Shown in pieces: positions 46,952 through 58,926 of a stretch of 64,000 nucleotides of DNA. The stretch is from Bromus sterilis (lineage: Eukaryota > Streptophyta > Magnoliopsida > Poales > Poaceae). The position numbers and the translations under genes are program-made. The DNA is taken from assembly GCA_950022295.1 (NCBI GenBank), contig OX465595.1:225893770-225957769 (forward strand), written 5' to 3'. Under the pieces are notes generated by a model. That model did no database searches, was not told where the DNA came from, and saw nothing but the letters and a program-made list of their open reading frames with translations. How positions within the stretch are numbered: position 1 is the stretch's first letter; every line of letters begins with the position of its first letter.

Positions 46952-49861
46952 TTCCTCTTTTTGCTTCATGCCTAGCTAAAAGGCATAAAAGAAAGCGCTT
47001 GTTGGGAGGCAACCCAAGATGTTTTTACTTTCAGTTTTAGTGGTCTTGATGCTTGTTACTACTGTAGCAACATCGTTGTATTGACATTATTTTCAATCTT
47101 TGTGCCAAGTTTTAGCCTCAGATTCCAAGGAAGTTCAAAAGTTGTGACATGGTGTCCAGAAACAGATTTTGTCCCCTTGACGGAAAAATTGGCCATAAAT
47201 CACCAGATCATCTCATTGATCTGAATTGTTTTGACATTATGCTCTATACAATTAGCTTTTGTGCATATGTTCTGAGTTTTTTGATTTGTGTTGCAAAAGT
47301 ACCCCCAAAAAATTATTTACTAGATGTTGGTCTGTTTTTCATAGATTCTGCCACGTTTTGCATTTTCATCGTTTTGCAAATCTTAAGCTTGCTTTTTCTT
47401 TGCAAAAATGTTTTGGAAATCATGAGAAACATTAGCTATTAATGAATATCTTTATTTACAGTGTAGAAAAAGTATTTTGTCATGGGTACTAACCACTCTA
47501 ATCAGCTTATGATGAGTTTCGTATGAAGGGAGTTTTCAAGTATGCGAAGGAAGATGATGAAAGAAGATTCGGGAGTGTCAAGCGCTCAAGCTTGGGGATG
47601 CCCCCATGCACCCCCAAGAAATATCCAATGAGACTCAAGCGTCTAAGCTTGGGGATGCCCCCGTGCATCCCCTTCTCCATCAACAATCATTAGTTTGTCC
47701 TTCTCCATGCTATATTTTTATCACTTCATATGTTATGTGCTAGACTTGGAGCGTCTCGCTCTTTAATTTTTAGTTTGTCTTAGTTTTTCTTGCTTTTCAT
47801 AACAAGTTGGATCCTAGATTCATTGTTTGGGAGCGAAACACGCTCCACTCCACCCTAGAACACAACATAGGCTTGCATGCTTATCTTTCTTTTATTCTAT
47901 GTTCTTTATCTTTTCATAGCTGCTGTCATGCTTAGCTCTTAGTTTTCATGCCTTATATTTTTAAGAGCTTTTATTTAGGTTGATCTAGGAACTCTCTTGA
48001 GTTTTCATGCTTATATTGTTTAGAGAGTGGTCTTGTTGCACTGAGTTGTGTGTCTTACATGAGTAGGTAATTAAGGTTGCTATTACAAGTGTAGTAGTAA
48101 CATGCAATAGTTTTGACGAATTGATTTTAGTAATTTTTGAACTTTTGGTGCCAAGAGCTTGAGCCTATTAATGATAGGTGTCGTATTTTGGGAAATTCAT
48201 GCTTATTTTAGAAAAATAAAAAAAACTAGTTGAGAACTCTAGCTACTAGATGGATCGCTAACCTCTAGAGGGATTGGAATATATAGAGTACCCTCACGTA
48301 CCATGGATCGAGGATGTGCAAGGATAACCAAACCACCATACACTCCTCGTCAGGTTAGTTGTCTCTTTGTGAATCTCCTGATTAGATAGAGAGTTACCAA
48401 TAATAAGTGCATGAGTTCTTCCGACTAATGCGAGTATTCGATTTTTGGCACTTCCACCTTCCATATTTTGCTAGCCTCTTCGTTACCATGCATTGCCCTT
48501 TCTCATCTTGAGAGTTGATGCATACTTCGCCGGTGCATCCAAACCCTTGGCATGATACGATCTATCATCAAAAACCTCCTTATATCTTCCTCAAAACAGC
48601 CACCATACCGACCTATGAAGGCATTTCCATAGCCTTTTCGAGATATATTGCCATGCAACATCCACCATCACAAGACTTGATGTTCATGTCATACATGCTT
48701 TTGCTTGATCGAGGAGTTGCATGCTAGTTGGGCTTTGCCCTTATTAATGCTACATGACGCGCTAGTATCATTGCATATCCTGCTACACTGGTACAGACAT
48801 ACATTTGCATACATCATGATAGTTTTCATCTTTCTTTATGTTGAGTACTTCTTGTAAAGTGTGAAGATCTTCTATATTCTTGTAAAATATAGAGTGTTTC
48901 CCTTAAGCGAGGAAAAGATCTGAAAGAGGACAAATTAAAAAATCCCAAAGAGGACAAATTAAAAGATCCCAAAGAGGACAACTGAGAGATAAATAAAAAG
49001 AGCCAATAAGGCCACAAAAATTCAAAAAAAAAGAGAGAAGGGGGCAACACTACTATTCCTTTTGAAAGATCCAGACTCGTACTCCATTGTCTTATTTGTA
49101 CTCCATAGATATTATCATTCATGCATAACTATGTGGGGACCCTTACACTATTGAACTTGGCTTGCATATTCCAAGGATGAGCCTCCTCAAATTAGCTCTA
49201 GGTCTTCATGAGCAAGCAAGTTCGATGCACCCCACTAGTTCCATTAGAGAGCTTACCTTAACTCATATGTGCATTCATTGCATGGTAATCCTTACTCCTC
49301 ACATCTTATCTATTATTTGGCCTTCTCTCGCCTATGATTTTCCTCATTGATGTGAGCCTTTCACACCATTTTTTTATTCCTTCCCCATCATTTCTCTCTT
49401 TGCCATCATAAGTGCCAACATATCTTGCTCACGCTCATCCGTTGCATGAGTGCTCAAAGTCGAAAGGGAGAGGATCAGTTTGACTTGTACCTTACAAGTG
49501 GTCTAGGGATGAGTCAAAATAAGATCCGAAGGAGACCAAGTGTGAACTTTTAGTAGATTGAGTTCTCAATTAAACTATATATTATTTTTTATTCTCTAAA
49601 CCCATCTCCCACTTCTTGCACGCAAACACCATTTGGAGACATTCGAGTCTTGGACAGCGAAAGCTCTTGCACCTTTATGTTCATACTTTGCTAGTTTCAA
49701 TACTAGATATAGACTCTTGCTTGTTATTATCTTGACTTTAATTGCACATATAACTTGCTTTACTTTGGCGTTCTTATATGCGTGTTAGCTTGTCACCACA
49801 GAAATTATCTGTGTTATCATTTAACTACTCGAGGACGAGCAGGTATTAAGGTTGGGGATGT
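46952..49861 (+). other. non-coding 3' interior of the outer Athila element
   Basis: No credible ORF. Just after the gag-protease stop is AAGCGCTTGTTGGGAGGCAA (about 46994), a block that also occurs in the nested copy. Tandem AAGCTTGGGGATGCCCCC units lie at about 47588 and 47646. The second is part of an imperfect palindrome around GGGGATGCCCCCGTGCATCC. The region ends in the purine-rich AAGGTTGGGGATG (about 49848-49860) before the 3' LTR. Confidence 0.75.
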
Positions 49862-50431
49862 TGATACGTCCCAAATGTATCTATAATTTCTTCTTGTTCC
49901 ATGCTCTTTTATGTGACATTGCTACATGTTTTGCTACACTTTTATATCATTTTACACATATTTGGACTAACCTACCAACTTAGTGCACCAAGTGCCAGTT
50001 TATGTCTGTTGTTTTCTGTAAGTTGCAAGTTTTCCCCCAATTTACACTGCTCCAAAAATTCCAGAAATCTCAGATAAAAAATCACCAGAACGGAAGCTTC
50101 TGGAGCCCCGAAGGAGGGCCAGGGGGGCCCCACCAGGCACCATGGTGGCGCGGCCAACCCCTGGCCACGCCAGGTGGCCGCCTGGGCGCTCTGGCCCACC
50201 TCTGGCTCCCCCCTTCGGCCTATATTACCTCCTCATCTAGAAAACCCTCGAGGAGAACCCCGCATCGCCAATTTCCTCTTTGTTCCACCGCCACCGCGCT
50301 TCCAAGATCGGGAGCACCAGAAGACCTCTTCCCAGCACCCTGCCGGAGGGAGGATTGACCTCCGGGAGCTTCTCCACCACCATGGACTCTTCCCGGACAT
50401 GTCGTGAGTAGTCCCCCTTAGACCATGGGTC
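49862..50431 (+). repeat. 3' LTR of the outer Athila element, first 570 bp
   Basis: Starts TGATACGTCCCAAATG and aligns with 36896 onward. It is cut at 50431 by the CACTA tip; the remainder should lie beyond the right edge. The last three bases (GTC) are the candidate CACTA target duplication. Confidence 0.88.
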
Positions 50432-50760
50432 CACTAGTACAAAACAGGCCTTTGGATATGAGCAAAGGCCACGGCCCGAACACGAACCGGTTCTACTGGC
50501 CGAATTGCACCGGTTCGTGAGGCTGGGCTTTAGAACCAGTTCGTGTGGTGGGCCCGAGCCCAACGGCAACCTGCCACCACACCTGTAGAACCGGTTTGTA
50601 GTACAAACCGGTGCTAAAGGTGTGGCGGCAGATTGCCGTTGGGCTGGGGGGCCCGCTAGAACCTTTAGCACCGGTTGGTGATACCAGCCGGTTCTAGTGT
50701 CCCACCTATAGAACCGGCTGGTGCTACCAACCGGTGCTAAAGATACAGCTATATATACTC
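50432..50760 (+). repeat. CACTA terminal and subterminal repeats plus TATA box
   Basis: Multiple direct and inverted copies of AGAACCGGTT / AACCGGTGCTAAAG occur between 50496 and 50745. A larger imperfect inverted pair surrounds GGTGGGCCCGAGCCCAACGG (about 50548) and CCGTTGGGCTGGGGGGCCCGC (about 50635), able to form a long hairpin. Such repeats bind the element's TnpA-type protein in En/Spm. CTATATATACTC at about 50749-50760 is the likely TATA box. Confidence 0.8.
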
Positions 50761-51247
50761 CTTCTTCTCCAACATGAGCCGCCAAGCTCATTCTCTGTTT
50801 TTGAAGCTCACTTCTCTCTTTGCTCGAGTTCATCCTCCATTTTGGCCAAGATTTGTGAGGATTTGAAGAAAACCTTCTACATCCAAGTGTTCACAAAGGT
50901 TAGCAGCTTTTTCCTCTCTCATTTTTCCTCTCTATATGTGTAGATTTGTGGACTTTAGTTTGGGAACTTGCTATATAGTGATATGTAGAGTTTATTTGAT
51001 TTGTATGCACTTTGAGCTCAAGTTAATTAGTATGCATATTCGTAGTGATTGCTTAGTGCCTTCCCGGACACGGACGTATAGTTACCACCGTCGATCGCCC
51101 CCATCGTCCCTCTTCACCGGCACCACCTTGGTGAGCCTCTATATATGTGTTTCTTATTTTTTTTATATAAGAAATTTTATTTGTATGATTTAGATAGATA
51201 CTTGTCTAATTTTCTTACTTGTATGATTCCTTGTTATACATAGTGCG

Positions 51248-51701
51248 ATGGTTATGGTATCCGCGCATGTCGGCCCTCGTCCTGTCTATGATTCGGATGT
51301 GGTATATATATATTATCTTTTATAACTATTAATTTGTTTCATTTTCCGTGTTTGACAATGATGACCAATTATGTTGACATAGATATTTTTATCTAGGAGG
51401 TATGTGAACCGGAGATTGAAACTGACCCTCTGGTTGAGCGGTTAAATTTAGTTGAAAAAGAAAACGAGTATTTGAAAGAAAAACTGAAAAAGTTGAAGAA
51501 GAGAAGATGATATTGGAGTTGTATGTTGCTGATGTCGTCGGTAATCACAAGAACAAGATGGATGTAATGCGCATGAAGATTAGGAAAATTAGAAAATATG
51601 CCCTTACTAAAGAGGCTTGGTATCATTATGCTGTTGGAGCAATTGGTACCTTTGTTGCGATATTGATCGCATTTATTATTGCATTTAAATGCTTTAGGTA
51701 G
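51248..51701 (+). pseudogene. CACTA accessory ORF: coiled coil plus C-terminal membrane segment
   Basis: Predicted exon 1 is 51248-51301 (MVMVSAHVGPRPVYDSDV); a GT...AG intron runs 51302-51396; exon 2 is 51397-51701. Exon 2 reads EVCEPEIETDPLVERLNLVEKENEYLKEKL (coiled coil). A 1-base shift near 51485-51505 follows, then EEKMILELYVADVVGNHKNK, a basic stretch RMKIRKIRKYA and a hydrophobic tail AVGAIGTFVAILIAFIIAF before the stop at 51699-51701. It lies between the promoter and the transposase on the same strand. I recall similar small proteins upstream of transposase in grass CACTA elements, without known function. The broken frame makes this copy non-functional. Confidence 0.65.
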
Positions 51702-51835
51702 ATAGTTTTATGTTGTTTTTATGATAATAAGTATGTGTATGAACTTTATGTATGATCAACTTTATGTATGATCAATTTTATGTATATGAATTACTTGTAT
51801 TAATTTTATCTTTTCGATGTTGTGCCATTATGAAG

Positions 51836-52544
51836 ATGAGTCGGCAATGGATGTACGACGAAGACCGACACTCTGGCGAGTTCATTAATGGATTGCATAG
51901 TTTTCTGCAAGTGGCTGAGGCTAACATGCGGGAAGATTTTATGTGTTGTCCATGTGGTGTCTGCAAGAATAATAAGAGCTACTCTGACTCAAAAGATATT
52001 CACCTCCATCTGTTTAAGCATGGTTTCATGTCCGGCTATACTTGTTGGACCAAGCACAGAGAAAGAGGGGTTCTGATGGAAGAGAATGAAGAAGATGAGG
52101 ATGATGACAGTTATCCTGGGTTCCTGCCTGAATACGGTGGTACAATGGGGGAACAGAATGAAGAACAAGAGAAAGAACAAGAAGGTGAAGAAAAGGCATC
52201 ACATGAGCCCGATGATGAGCTTCGCCGTTTCATTGTTGATGCACAGAGAGGATGCGAAAGCTAAAGGGAGAAGTTGAAGTTCAATCACATGTTAGAGGAT
52301 CAAAAAAAAGGATTGTACCCAAATTGCGAAGAGGGAAACACAAAGCTCGGTGCCGCAGTGCAATTGTTGCAATGGAAGGCAGAGTATGGTATACCTGACA
52401 TGGGAATTGGGAAGGTACTGAAAATATTTAAGAAGAGGCTTCCAAAAGATACCGAATTGTCTGACAACACTTACGAAGCAAAGAAGCTTGTCTGCCCTCT
52501 AGGGCTAGAGGTGCAGAAGATACATGAATGCCCTAATGACTGCA
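51836..52544 (+). pseudogene. tnp2: CACTA TNP2-type transposase, N-terminal part, interrupted
   Basis: The start MSRQWMYDEDRHSGEFINGL is the transposase-associated N-terminal domain, with a Cys/His cluster (CCPCGVCKNN, HLHLFKHGF) that likely binds zinc. An acidic linker follows. A TAA at 52262-52264 interrupts the frame, which resumes in phase (REKLKFNHMLEDQKKGLYPNCEEGNTKL...LLQWKAEYGIPD). It ends at PLGLEVQKIHECPNDC, where the LTR begins at 52545. The catalytic part should lie beyond the right edge. Confidence 0.87.
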
Positions 52545-54192
52545 TGTAAGGCCCGATATGCGGTACTGTTCCAGACCTAGGTGTTTCCACCCAGATCCGG
52601 GGACGAAGCACATATCGGTCCCACCGCGACATATCACAAAGCCATATGCCCCGGATTTCCAACATGATATCACAACATTACAGATACAAGGATACAATAT
52701 CTCATACAATCGGCATACAAATGCCTCAACTACAATACAACAACAGAAGGTACATGTCTGAGTACAGACTACAAGACATGCCTAGTGGAAAAGAGAAAAA
52801 CATCGATCTCATAACCACACGGGTCCAGGCCCTCCGCCGGGATCCGCCTAACTAGTCGTCATCGAGTCTCCACGTGAAACGTCGATCACCATACCTGTTG
52901 TCGATCAAGAACCCTGAAAAGAGTTTGGGGGTAGTATCATGAGTACAGAGGTACTCAGCATCCAACTATAGTGGTCATCTGACCCAGCAAGGACTTCATC
53001 ACTCGTCATTCTAGGACAACTAGTAGTTTACAGTATGGAAGGGGTAAGTGGTGAGGTTGCTGTCGCACTAGCATTTATGAAGTGGCTAACGATCTAGAGA
53101 GTAAGATAAGAAGCCAAGCATTCGATGAGGAATCGCCTCCAACAAGTCTTGCTATCCACCTACTACGCAAACATAACACCTATCCTATCCTTGTCCTCCT
53201 CTTCGCATCCCGACGAAGAAGAAGCAGTCAAGGCACACACACGTTGATCAAGTTATATTAAAATTATCTCAGTTGTTGTTGTCTATGAACAAGGAGTAGG
53301 TCTCAGGTCGTCCATAACCGTGGACACGGCTTCTCGAAAAGATTTAACCCTGCAGGGGTGTACCAACTGCCCATTACGAGGCTCCGCACGCACGTCCATC
53401 TCTCTCAGTTGCTACCCATCACAGGCAACCATTTTATGATTTAGTTCCAAGAGATCAGAAACGACAGGTCCCTCTAACTAACAACGAACAAATCCGGGTG
53501 GCCCCCGGGGAGTCGACACCCAATCCAAAAGCTGGCCACGCTCTCGGATCGGACTCTTCCGTCTCAACAGGGTTTGGGTTGCCGAGACGCTTCACGTGAG
53601 GCCTCGGGCCCTCGCCGGTCAAAGGTGGACCAATAGGGAAACCATGTCTCCGCTGGTCCGGGTTGTTTAAAAATTGCGAGGGGATCCACCAAGCACACAC
53701 ACGGTGTTTCAAATGGTAAATCAGCTCGGGCCACCACTAGAAATGTTTGAAGCTAGATAGGTAAGAAAAGGGGACCCCATAAAATCCCACACGCGGTTAG
53801 GCACGCTCAGTCTTAAAACTAATACCCGGAACTCGGATCCTAGGTGACTCGAACGGAACAAAACGTCGGGGCGGGATAGCCTAGACCTTCCATCCTTCGT
53901 CAAATATAGTCAGCATTATAATAATCATATCATCAACAACAATAATAATAATGTGATATCCCAAACCAAGGAGTAACAGGGGGTAACATCGTAGCATCCT
54001 AAGCATGCATACTAAGCAAGGGCTGAGCAACGAGCAATAGTAACATAGCAGTACAAAGTTTGCTGGGAGGGGACATGGCTGTATCGGTTTGAAAAAGGCT
54101 GTAAACATGTGGTAGGATCAAACATCGAACATAACCTAGACTAGCATGCAAACCGCTGGTTGAAATAGAATGGATCATAAGTAATGTATAGT

Positions 54193-54560
54193 CACTACTA
54201 GGGAAATAGCTATACATGGAAAGCCTATTAGTGGCGCATATGGAAAGCGATGCGCCACCACCTGTTATGGGTCGCGCACTGGAAAATAATGCGCCACCCA
54301 TAAGACCTTATGGGTGGCGCATTATATTCCAGTGCGCCACCCCTAAGAGTGGGCCAGCCTGGATGATCTTATACGTGGCGCATCTAGCAGTATGCGCCAC
54401 CCCTAAGGACCTTATGGGTGGCGCACATACAGAATGCGCCACCCCTAAGCCACCCATAAGGTCCTTAGGGGTGGCCCATTGTGGTAATGCGCCACCCATA
54501 GGAGCTTAGGGGTGGCGCATTGCACAGATGCGCCACCATTGACTTCCTATATGCGCCACT
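54193..54560 (+). repeat. 5' terminal repeat region of the complete CACTA element
   Basis: Alternating GTGGCGCAT and ATGCGCCAC units, often as ATGCGCCACC...GGTGGCGCAT hairpins with CTTAGGGG or CTTATGGG spacers, run from 54230 to 54555. They are the expected binding array for the element's own DNA-binding protein. About 520 bases of AT-rich leader without an ORF follow to 55082. Confidence 0.88.
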
Positions 54561-55082
54561 AAATGCCTAGAGCTTCCCTTATCTACTCCACCCCACCTAC
54601 CACCTCTCATTCACTCCACACAATTCTCAAACTAGATCCACTCTTCTCACCCTAGATCTATTCGGTTTTCTCCTCCTCCCCACCTCATTTCTTCCATTTA
54701 TCCATCGATACTTGGCATTACATCTATTTTGTTTCATATTGAAGTAAGTGGACCTCCTCCCAAACTCTTTTGTTCCATTTATGACCCATATACTTGCCTT
54801 TATTAGCTTGGGGTTTGTTGTATTTGTGAATCTTGGGTTTGATGTATATGTGAAGCTTGTGGTGGTTTGATGTATGTGTGAAGCTTATGGTGGTTTGATG
54901 TATATGTGTATCTTGAGTGGCAAATGTTTTGCCGAAATGTCGATTCATTTCCGTTTTGGAAAATTTCTAGCGCACTCTCCGCATGCTCCCATGCATTATT
55001 AGGGAAGGTCATGCCAAATTTTTCCGGCGACGACTGTGATATATAATTGTGTTGCTCTCTCCGTGCACGCAGGTGATCGACC

Positions 55083-58000
55083 ATGGTCCGCGATATGCTG
55101 AGCGATATCACCGTGGCTAGGTGGATGCAATGTGCGACAAACGACATGCTAAGGAATAATAGGTCGGATATAAGATGTCCGTGTCGGAGATGCAAACTGC
55201 AGTGCGTGACCGAGCCTGATTCCGAAATATTGCAAAGACACCTGAAGCGTAATGGTTTGATGGATGGCTACACACGATGGATAAGTGATGAAGCTGGTGA
55301 GGAGGAGGACGTCAATGGTGGGGCGCCAGTAAATGAGGAAGGGCCACCAGAAAACAGCGGCGGGCGAGATGACGAAGAGCATCCCGTACATGATCATGAA
55401 GAAGATGCCAAAGCGGATCATGTAGATCAAGATGCCGGACATGAAGATCAAGATGTCGGACATGATGATTCAAGCTGGGTGCGGGACCCTCATGTTCAAG
55501 AGCTGCTTGTCAAAGAGGCGTTGAACGCAAGAGGTGCAGCTAGAGAGAAAGCCAAGATGGCGCAACTCGAGAAAGACGCGATTACGAAGTTGTACGAAGG
55601 ATGCAATGACGAGGATACCCGCTTGAATGTAACACTTGGGGCTATGGAGATGAAGGCAAAACACAAATGGACCGATGAAAGCTTCGATGATAACATGGCA
55701 CGATCGTCTTCCGAAGGGCAACACGTGCCCAACTAGTATCGCTGAGGCCAAGAAAGTCCTTTGCCCTCTCGATCTTCCGCACGTTAAATACCACGTCTGC
55801 ATAAATGATTGCATGATCTATCGGGGTGAGGACGAAGATAAAACCACATGTTCGGTGTGCGGTGTTAGTCGATACAAGAGAGGGAAGAAAGTTCCTAGAA
55901 AAGTGGTATGGTACTTTCCGATCACTCCTCGTCTGCAGAGGTATTTCGTAGATCCCGAGGAAGCAAAGCTCATGACCTGGCACGCGGATAGAAAGAAGCT
56001 AAAAGAGGATGACCCGAACCTGGATCCGGAAAAGGAGGACATGTTGAGGCACCCTTCAGATGGTAGCCAATGGACTGCGTTGGACCTCGAATACCCAGAT
56101 TTTGGGAAAGAACCAAGGAACCTCAGGATTGGTGTGAGCGCCGATGGAGTCAATCCGTTTGGCGGCCAGAGCAGCACACACAGTACCTGGCCCGTGTTTG
56201 TATGCATATACAACCTTCCCCCTGGAAGTGCATGAAGAAAAAGTACATAACAATGTGTATACTAGTTCAAGGGCCGAAACAACCAGGTACGGACCTCAAT
56301 CTATATCTACAGTTGTTGAAAGAGGAGCTAGAAACGTTATGGAAAGACGGAGTCAATACGTGGGACGCCGCGGCAAAAGAATATTTCCCAATGAAAGCCG
56401 CGGTGATCACGACGGTGCACGACTATCTCGGATACGGATATTTCTCAGGGCAGGTGGTCCAAGGATTCTGTGCATGCGTTAGGTGCATGGATAATACAAC
56501 GTACCGCCAGCTACCAAAAGATCCTGGATCTTCAAAAACCGTGTTCGAGGGGTCTCGGAGGTGGCTTCCCAAGAAACACGCGTGGAGAAAACAGGGACAT
56601 CTGTTCGATGGAAGCGAGGAGCTCCGAGCACCCCCAGCTCGAAGGAGCGGCAAAGAAATCGACAACTTGCTGAAAACTTGGAAAGAGTGCCCCGCGCCGG
56701 GAAAGAAAAAAAAGAAGACTCAGCCGTTGATGAGGGTATGGAAAGCGAGGTCTGTTTTCTGGGATTTGCAATACTGGAGTCTACTCCGCAGTCCTCATAG
56801 CCTTGATCTAATGCATATCACAAAGAATGTATGCGAGAGCTTGTTTGGCACGCTGCTCAACATGCCGGAGAAGACCAAGGACGGGCCAAAAGCAAGGAAT
56901 GACTTGAAATTTATGGGCATCAGGAGGGAACTTCACCCCCCTAGTGACGACGATGATGAGCCGGAGGAGGAAGAGGATACGGAGACGCAAAACTCTCGCA
57001 AACGAAAAAGGACGACCAATAAGAAGACCGGTATTGATCACTGCCCCCCGGCATGCTTCACTCTGTGCGAGGAGGAGATCAAGCGGTTTATCCACTGCCT
57101 CATAGGAGTAAAATTTCCGAACGGCTACGCGGGGAAGATAAGAAGATACCTAGACGAGGCGAAGCAGCGTTTCAGCGGGATGAAATCTCACGACTGTTTC
57201 GTGCTGATGACGCAGATTCTCCCGGTAGCGATGCGAGGGATAATGGACGAGCACGTCCGTAAAACGTTGTTTGGCCTTTGCAACTTTTTTGACGTCATCT
57301 CCCGGAAGTCGATTTGCGCTACGCAACTCAAAAGGCTACAGGAGGAGATCGTGCTCATACTATGCGAGGTTGAGATCTATTTCCCGCCCGCGTTCTTCGA
57401 CATTATGGTGCATCTGCTGATCCACGTCGTGGAGGATATCGTCCAACTCGGGCCTGCGTTTCTGCGCAGCATGATGCCGTTCGAAAGGATGAATGGGCAC
57501 ATCAAAAAATACGTTCGTAACAGGTCCCGTCCAGATGCAAGCATAGCGAAGGGCTTTCTAACCGAAGAGTGCATGTCTTTTTGCACGAATTATCTCAACA
57601 CCGAGAACCCTGTTGGTCTGGCCGTCAACAAGCACTTTGGCAGGACTGATGGGTGTGGTCACCACGAGGGAAGCCGCGCAATGCATGTCAACTTTGACGG
57701 TCGAGACATCGACTTTGAAAGAGCGAGCCTAGTCGCGCTACAACACATCCAGCTGGTCGATCCTTGGATAGTAAAGCACAAGGATTTAATCAGGAAGAAG
57801 TACAGTGACCAGGGCCTGCAGATAACGGACCGAGATCCACGGCTAATCAAAGAGCACAACTCCGGTTTCATGACTTGGTTCAGGGACGAGCTTGGTGCTA
57901 ATCCCCCGCGAAGGAACGCTTCCGAGGACGAAAAGATGATATTCACCTTGTCACAGGGTGCCGCACGCAACCTGATGACCTATCAAGCGTATGATATCAA

Positions 58001-58564
58001 CGGCTACACATTTTACACGGAGGAAAAGGAAAATAACTGCGATTACCAGAACTCAGGGGTAAGTGCCGATGCTATCAACGGCTACACATTTTACACGTCA
58101 AGGAAAGATTCTATGGAAGGATCGAGGACATATGGGAGCTCGACTACTGTGGAGAGAAAGTGCCGATGTTCCGTGTGAGATGGGCCAAGAGCGTCGTAAA
58201 AGAAGACCGGTACTTCACCACCATGGTTATACCCGAAGCCAAATCCAAGTCTACGGGCGCAAACGTCACCGCGAAAAATGAGCCATGGGTACTGGCTAGC
58301 CAAGTGGACCAATGCTTCTTCATTACCGACCCATCAAAGCCGAGCCGCGTTCTAGTGAGGAGAGGCAAAAGAAACATCATCGGAATGGATGGAGTCGCCA
58401 ACGAGCAAGACTTTGACAAGTACGGCGACCCGAAGATGGAGGATGACTACGCCGCTCAGGATACATACACCACAACACTACCGAAGAAAGGTCTCCTCCC
58501 GTTCAAGAGGAAAAGTGAAGGCGTCCCGGGCCTAAATTATTCAACCACGACAAAGAAGGGCTAG
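55083..58564 (+). pseudogene. tnp2: TNP2-type CACTA transposase, broken by indels
   Basis: The start at 55083 (MVRDMLSDITVARWMQ) carries the N-terminal transposase-associated domain with a Cys-rich cluster (IRCPCRRCKLQC), then an acidic Asp/Glu/His-rich linker. A frameshift occurs near 55690, where WHDRLPKGNTCP resumes in another frame. The TNP2 catalytic domain spans about 55740-56900 (CPLDLPHVKYHVCINDC, RLQRYFVDPEEAKLMTWH, ILVQGPKQPGTDLNLYL, HSLDLMHITKNVCE). A 1-base shift near 56220 restores the first frame. Conserved C-terminal DUF4218-like (57060-57600) and DUF4216-like (57990-58560) regions follow. A third shift near 58100 accompanies a 25-bp duplication. It ends LNYSTTTKKG at 58564. 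Confidence 0.92.
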
Positions 58565-58837
58565 AAGAAGATCGTGAGGAAACGATAGCTAGATAGCTAG
58601 CTCCAAATATAAGAAAAATAATTTGTAATTCATGATCACTTTTTGTATGCATGGATTTAATATGCACTTTGCTGTTGTTTGTTGGTTTTCCTGCTTGTGC
58701 TTGCTCCCCTCTCACATTACACCTAGTATTTTGTTAAAGATTTTCCTTGTTTGCATCCACTTCATGACTCCACCTACATATTATAACCATCAGGGGTCTG
58801 TGTTTTCATCGTAATTGTTACGGCACTAAGTTCATTC

Positions 58838-58926
58838 ATAATGTGACAAGGCATGTGACAAGACATGTTTAATTAAACATGTCATAATGTGACAAGGCAT
58901 GTGACAAGGCATGTGACAAGGCATAT
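58838..58926 (+). repeat. short tandem repeat, 12-bp unit GCATGTGACAAG
   Basis: Several copies of ATGTGACAAGGC/GCATGTGACAAG, interrupted by the palindrome ACATGTTTAATTAAACATGT (58863-58882). A further single unit within TTCATTCATAATGTGACAAG recurs near 58963. It lies just downstream of the transposase gene. Confidence 0.75.

Larger units (their letters stand above)
36896..50431 (+). mobile_element. Athila-type non-autonomous gypsy element (gag-protease only), with nested insertion; continues past the window
   Basis: 5' LTR 36896-38513, tRNA-Asp primer site, gag-protease ORF split by a nested element (39247-46657), about 2.9 kb of non-coding 3' internal sequence, and a 3' LTR starting at 49862 that is cut by a CACTA element at 50432. 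Excluding the nested copy, the internal region is about 3.9 kb with no RT, RNase H or integrase. It therefore must depend on another Athila element for reverse transcription. Confidence 0.87.
50432..52544 (+). mobile_element. CACTA (En/Spm) element, 5' part; continues past the window
   Basis: The terminus CACTAGTACAAAACAGGCC lies at 50432. Subterminal ACCGGTT-type repeats, a TATA box, a small spliced accessory ORF and the start of a TNP2-type transposase follow. The transposase is cut at 52544 by an LTR retrotransposon. The terminal sequence and AACCGG-rich subterminal repeats are of a kind common in grass CACTA families. The 3' end is beyond the window. Confidence 0.87.

Noticed and set aside
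50237..50833. 198-codon minus-strand ORF
   Set aside because: It crosses the Athila LTR/CACTA junction and runs through subterminal repeats, so it is a chance frame.
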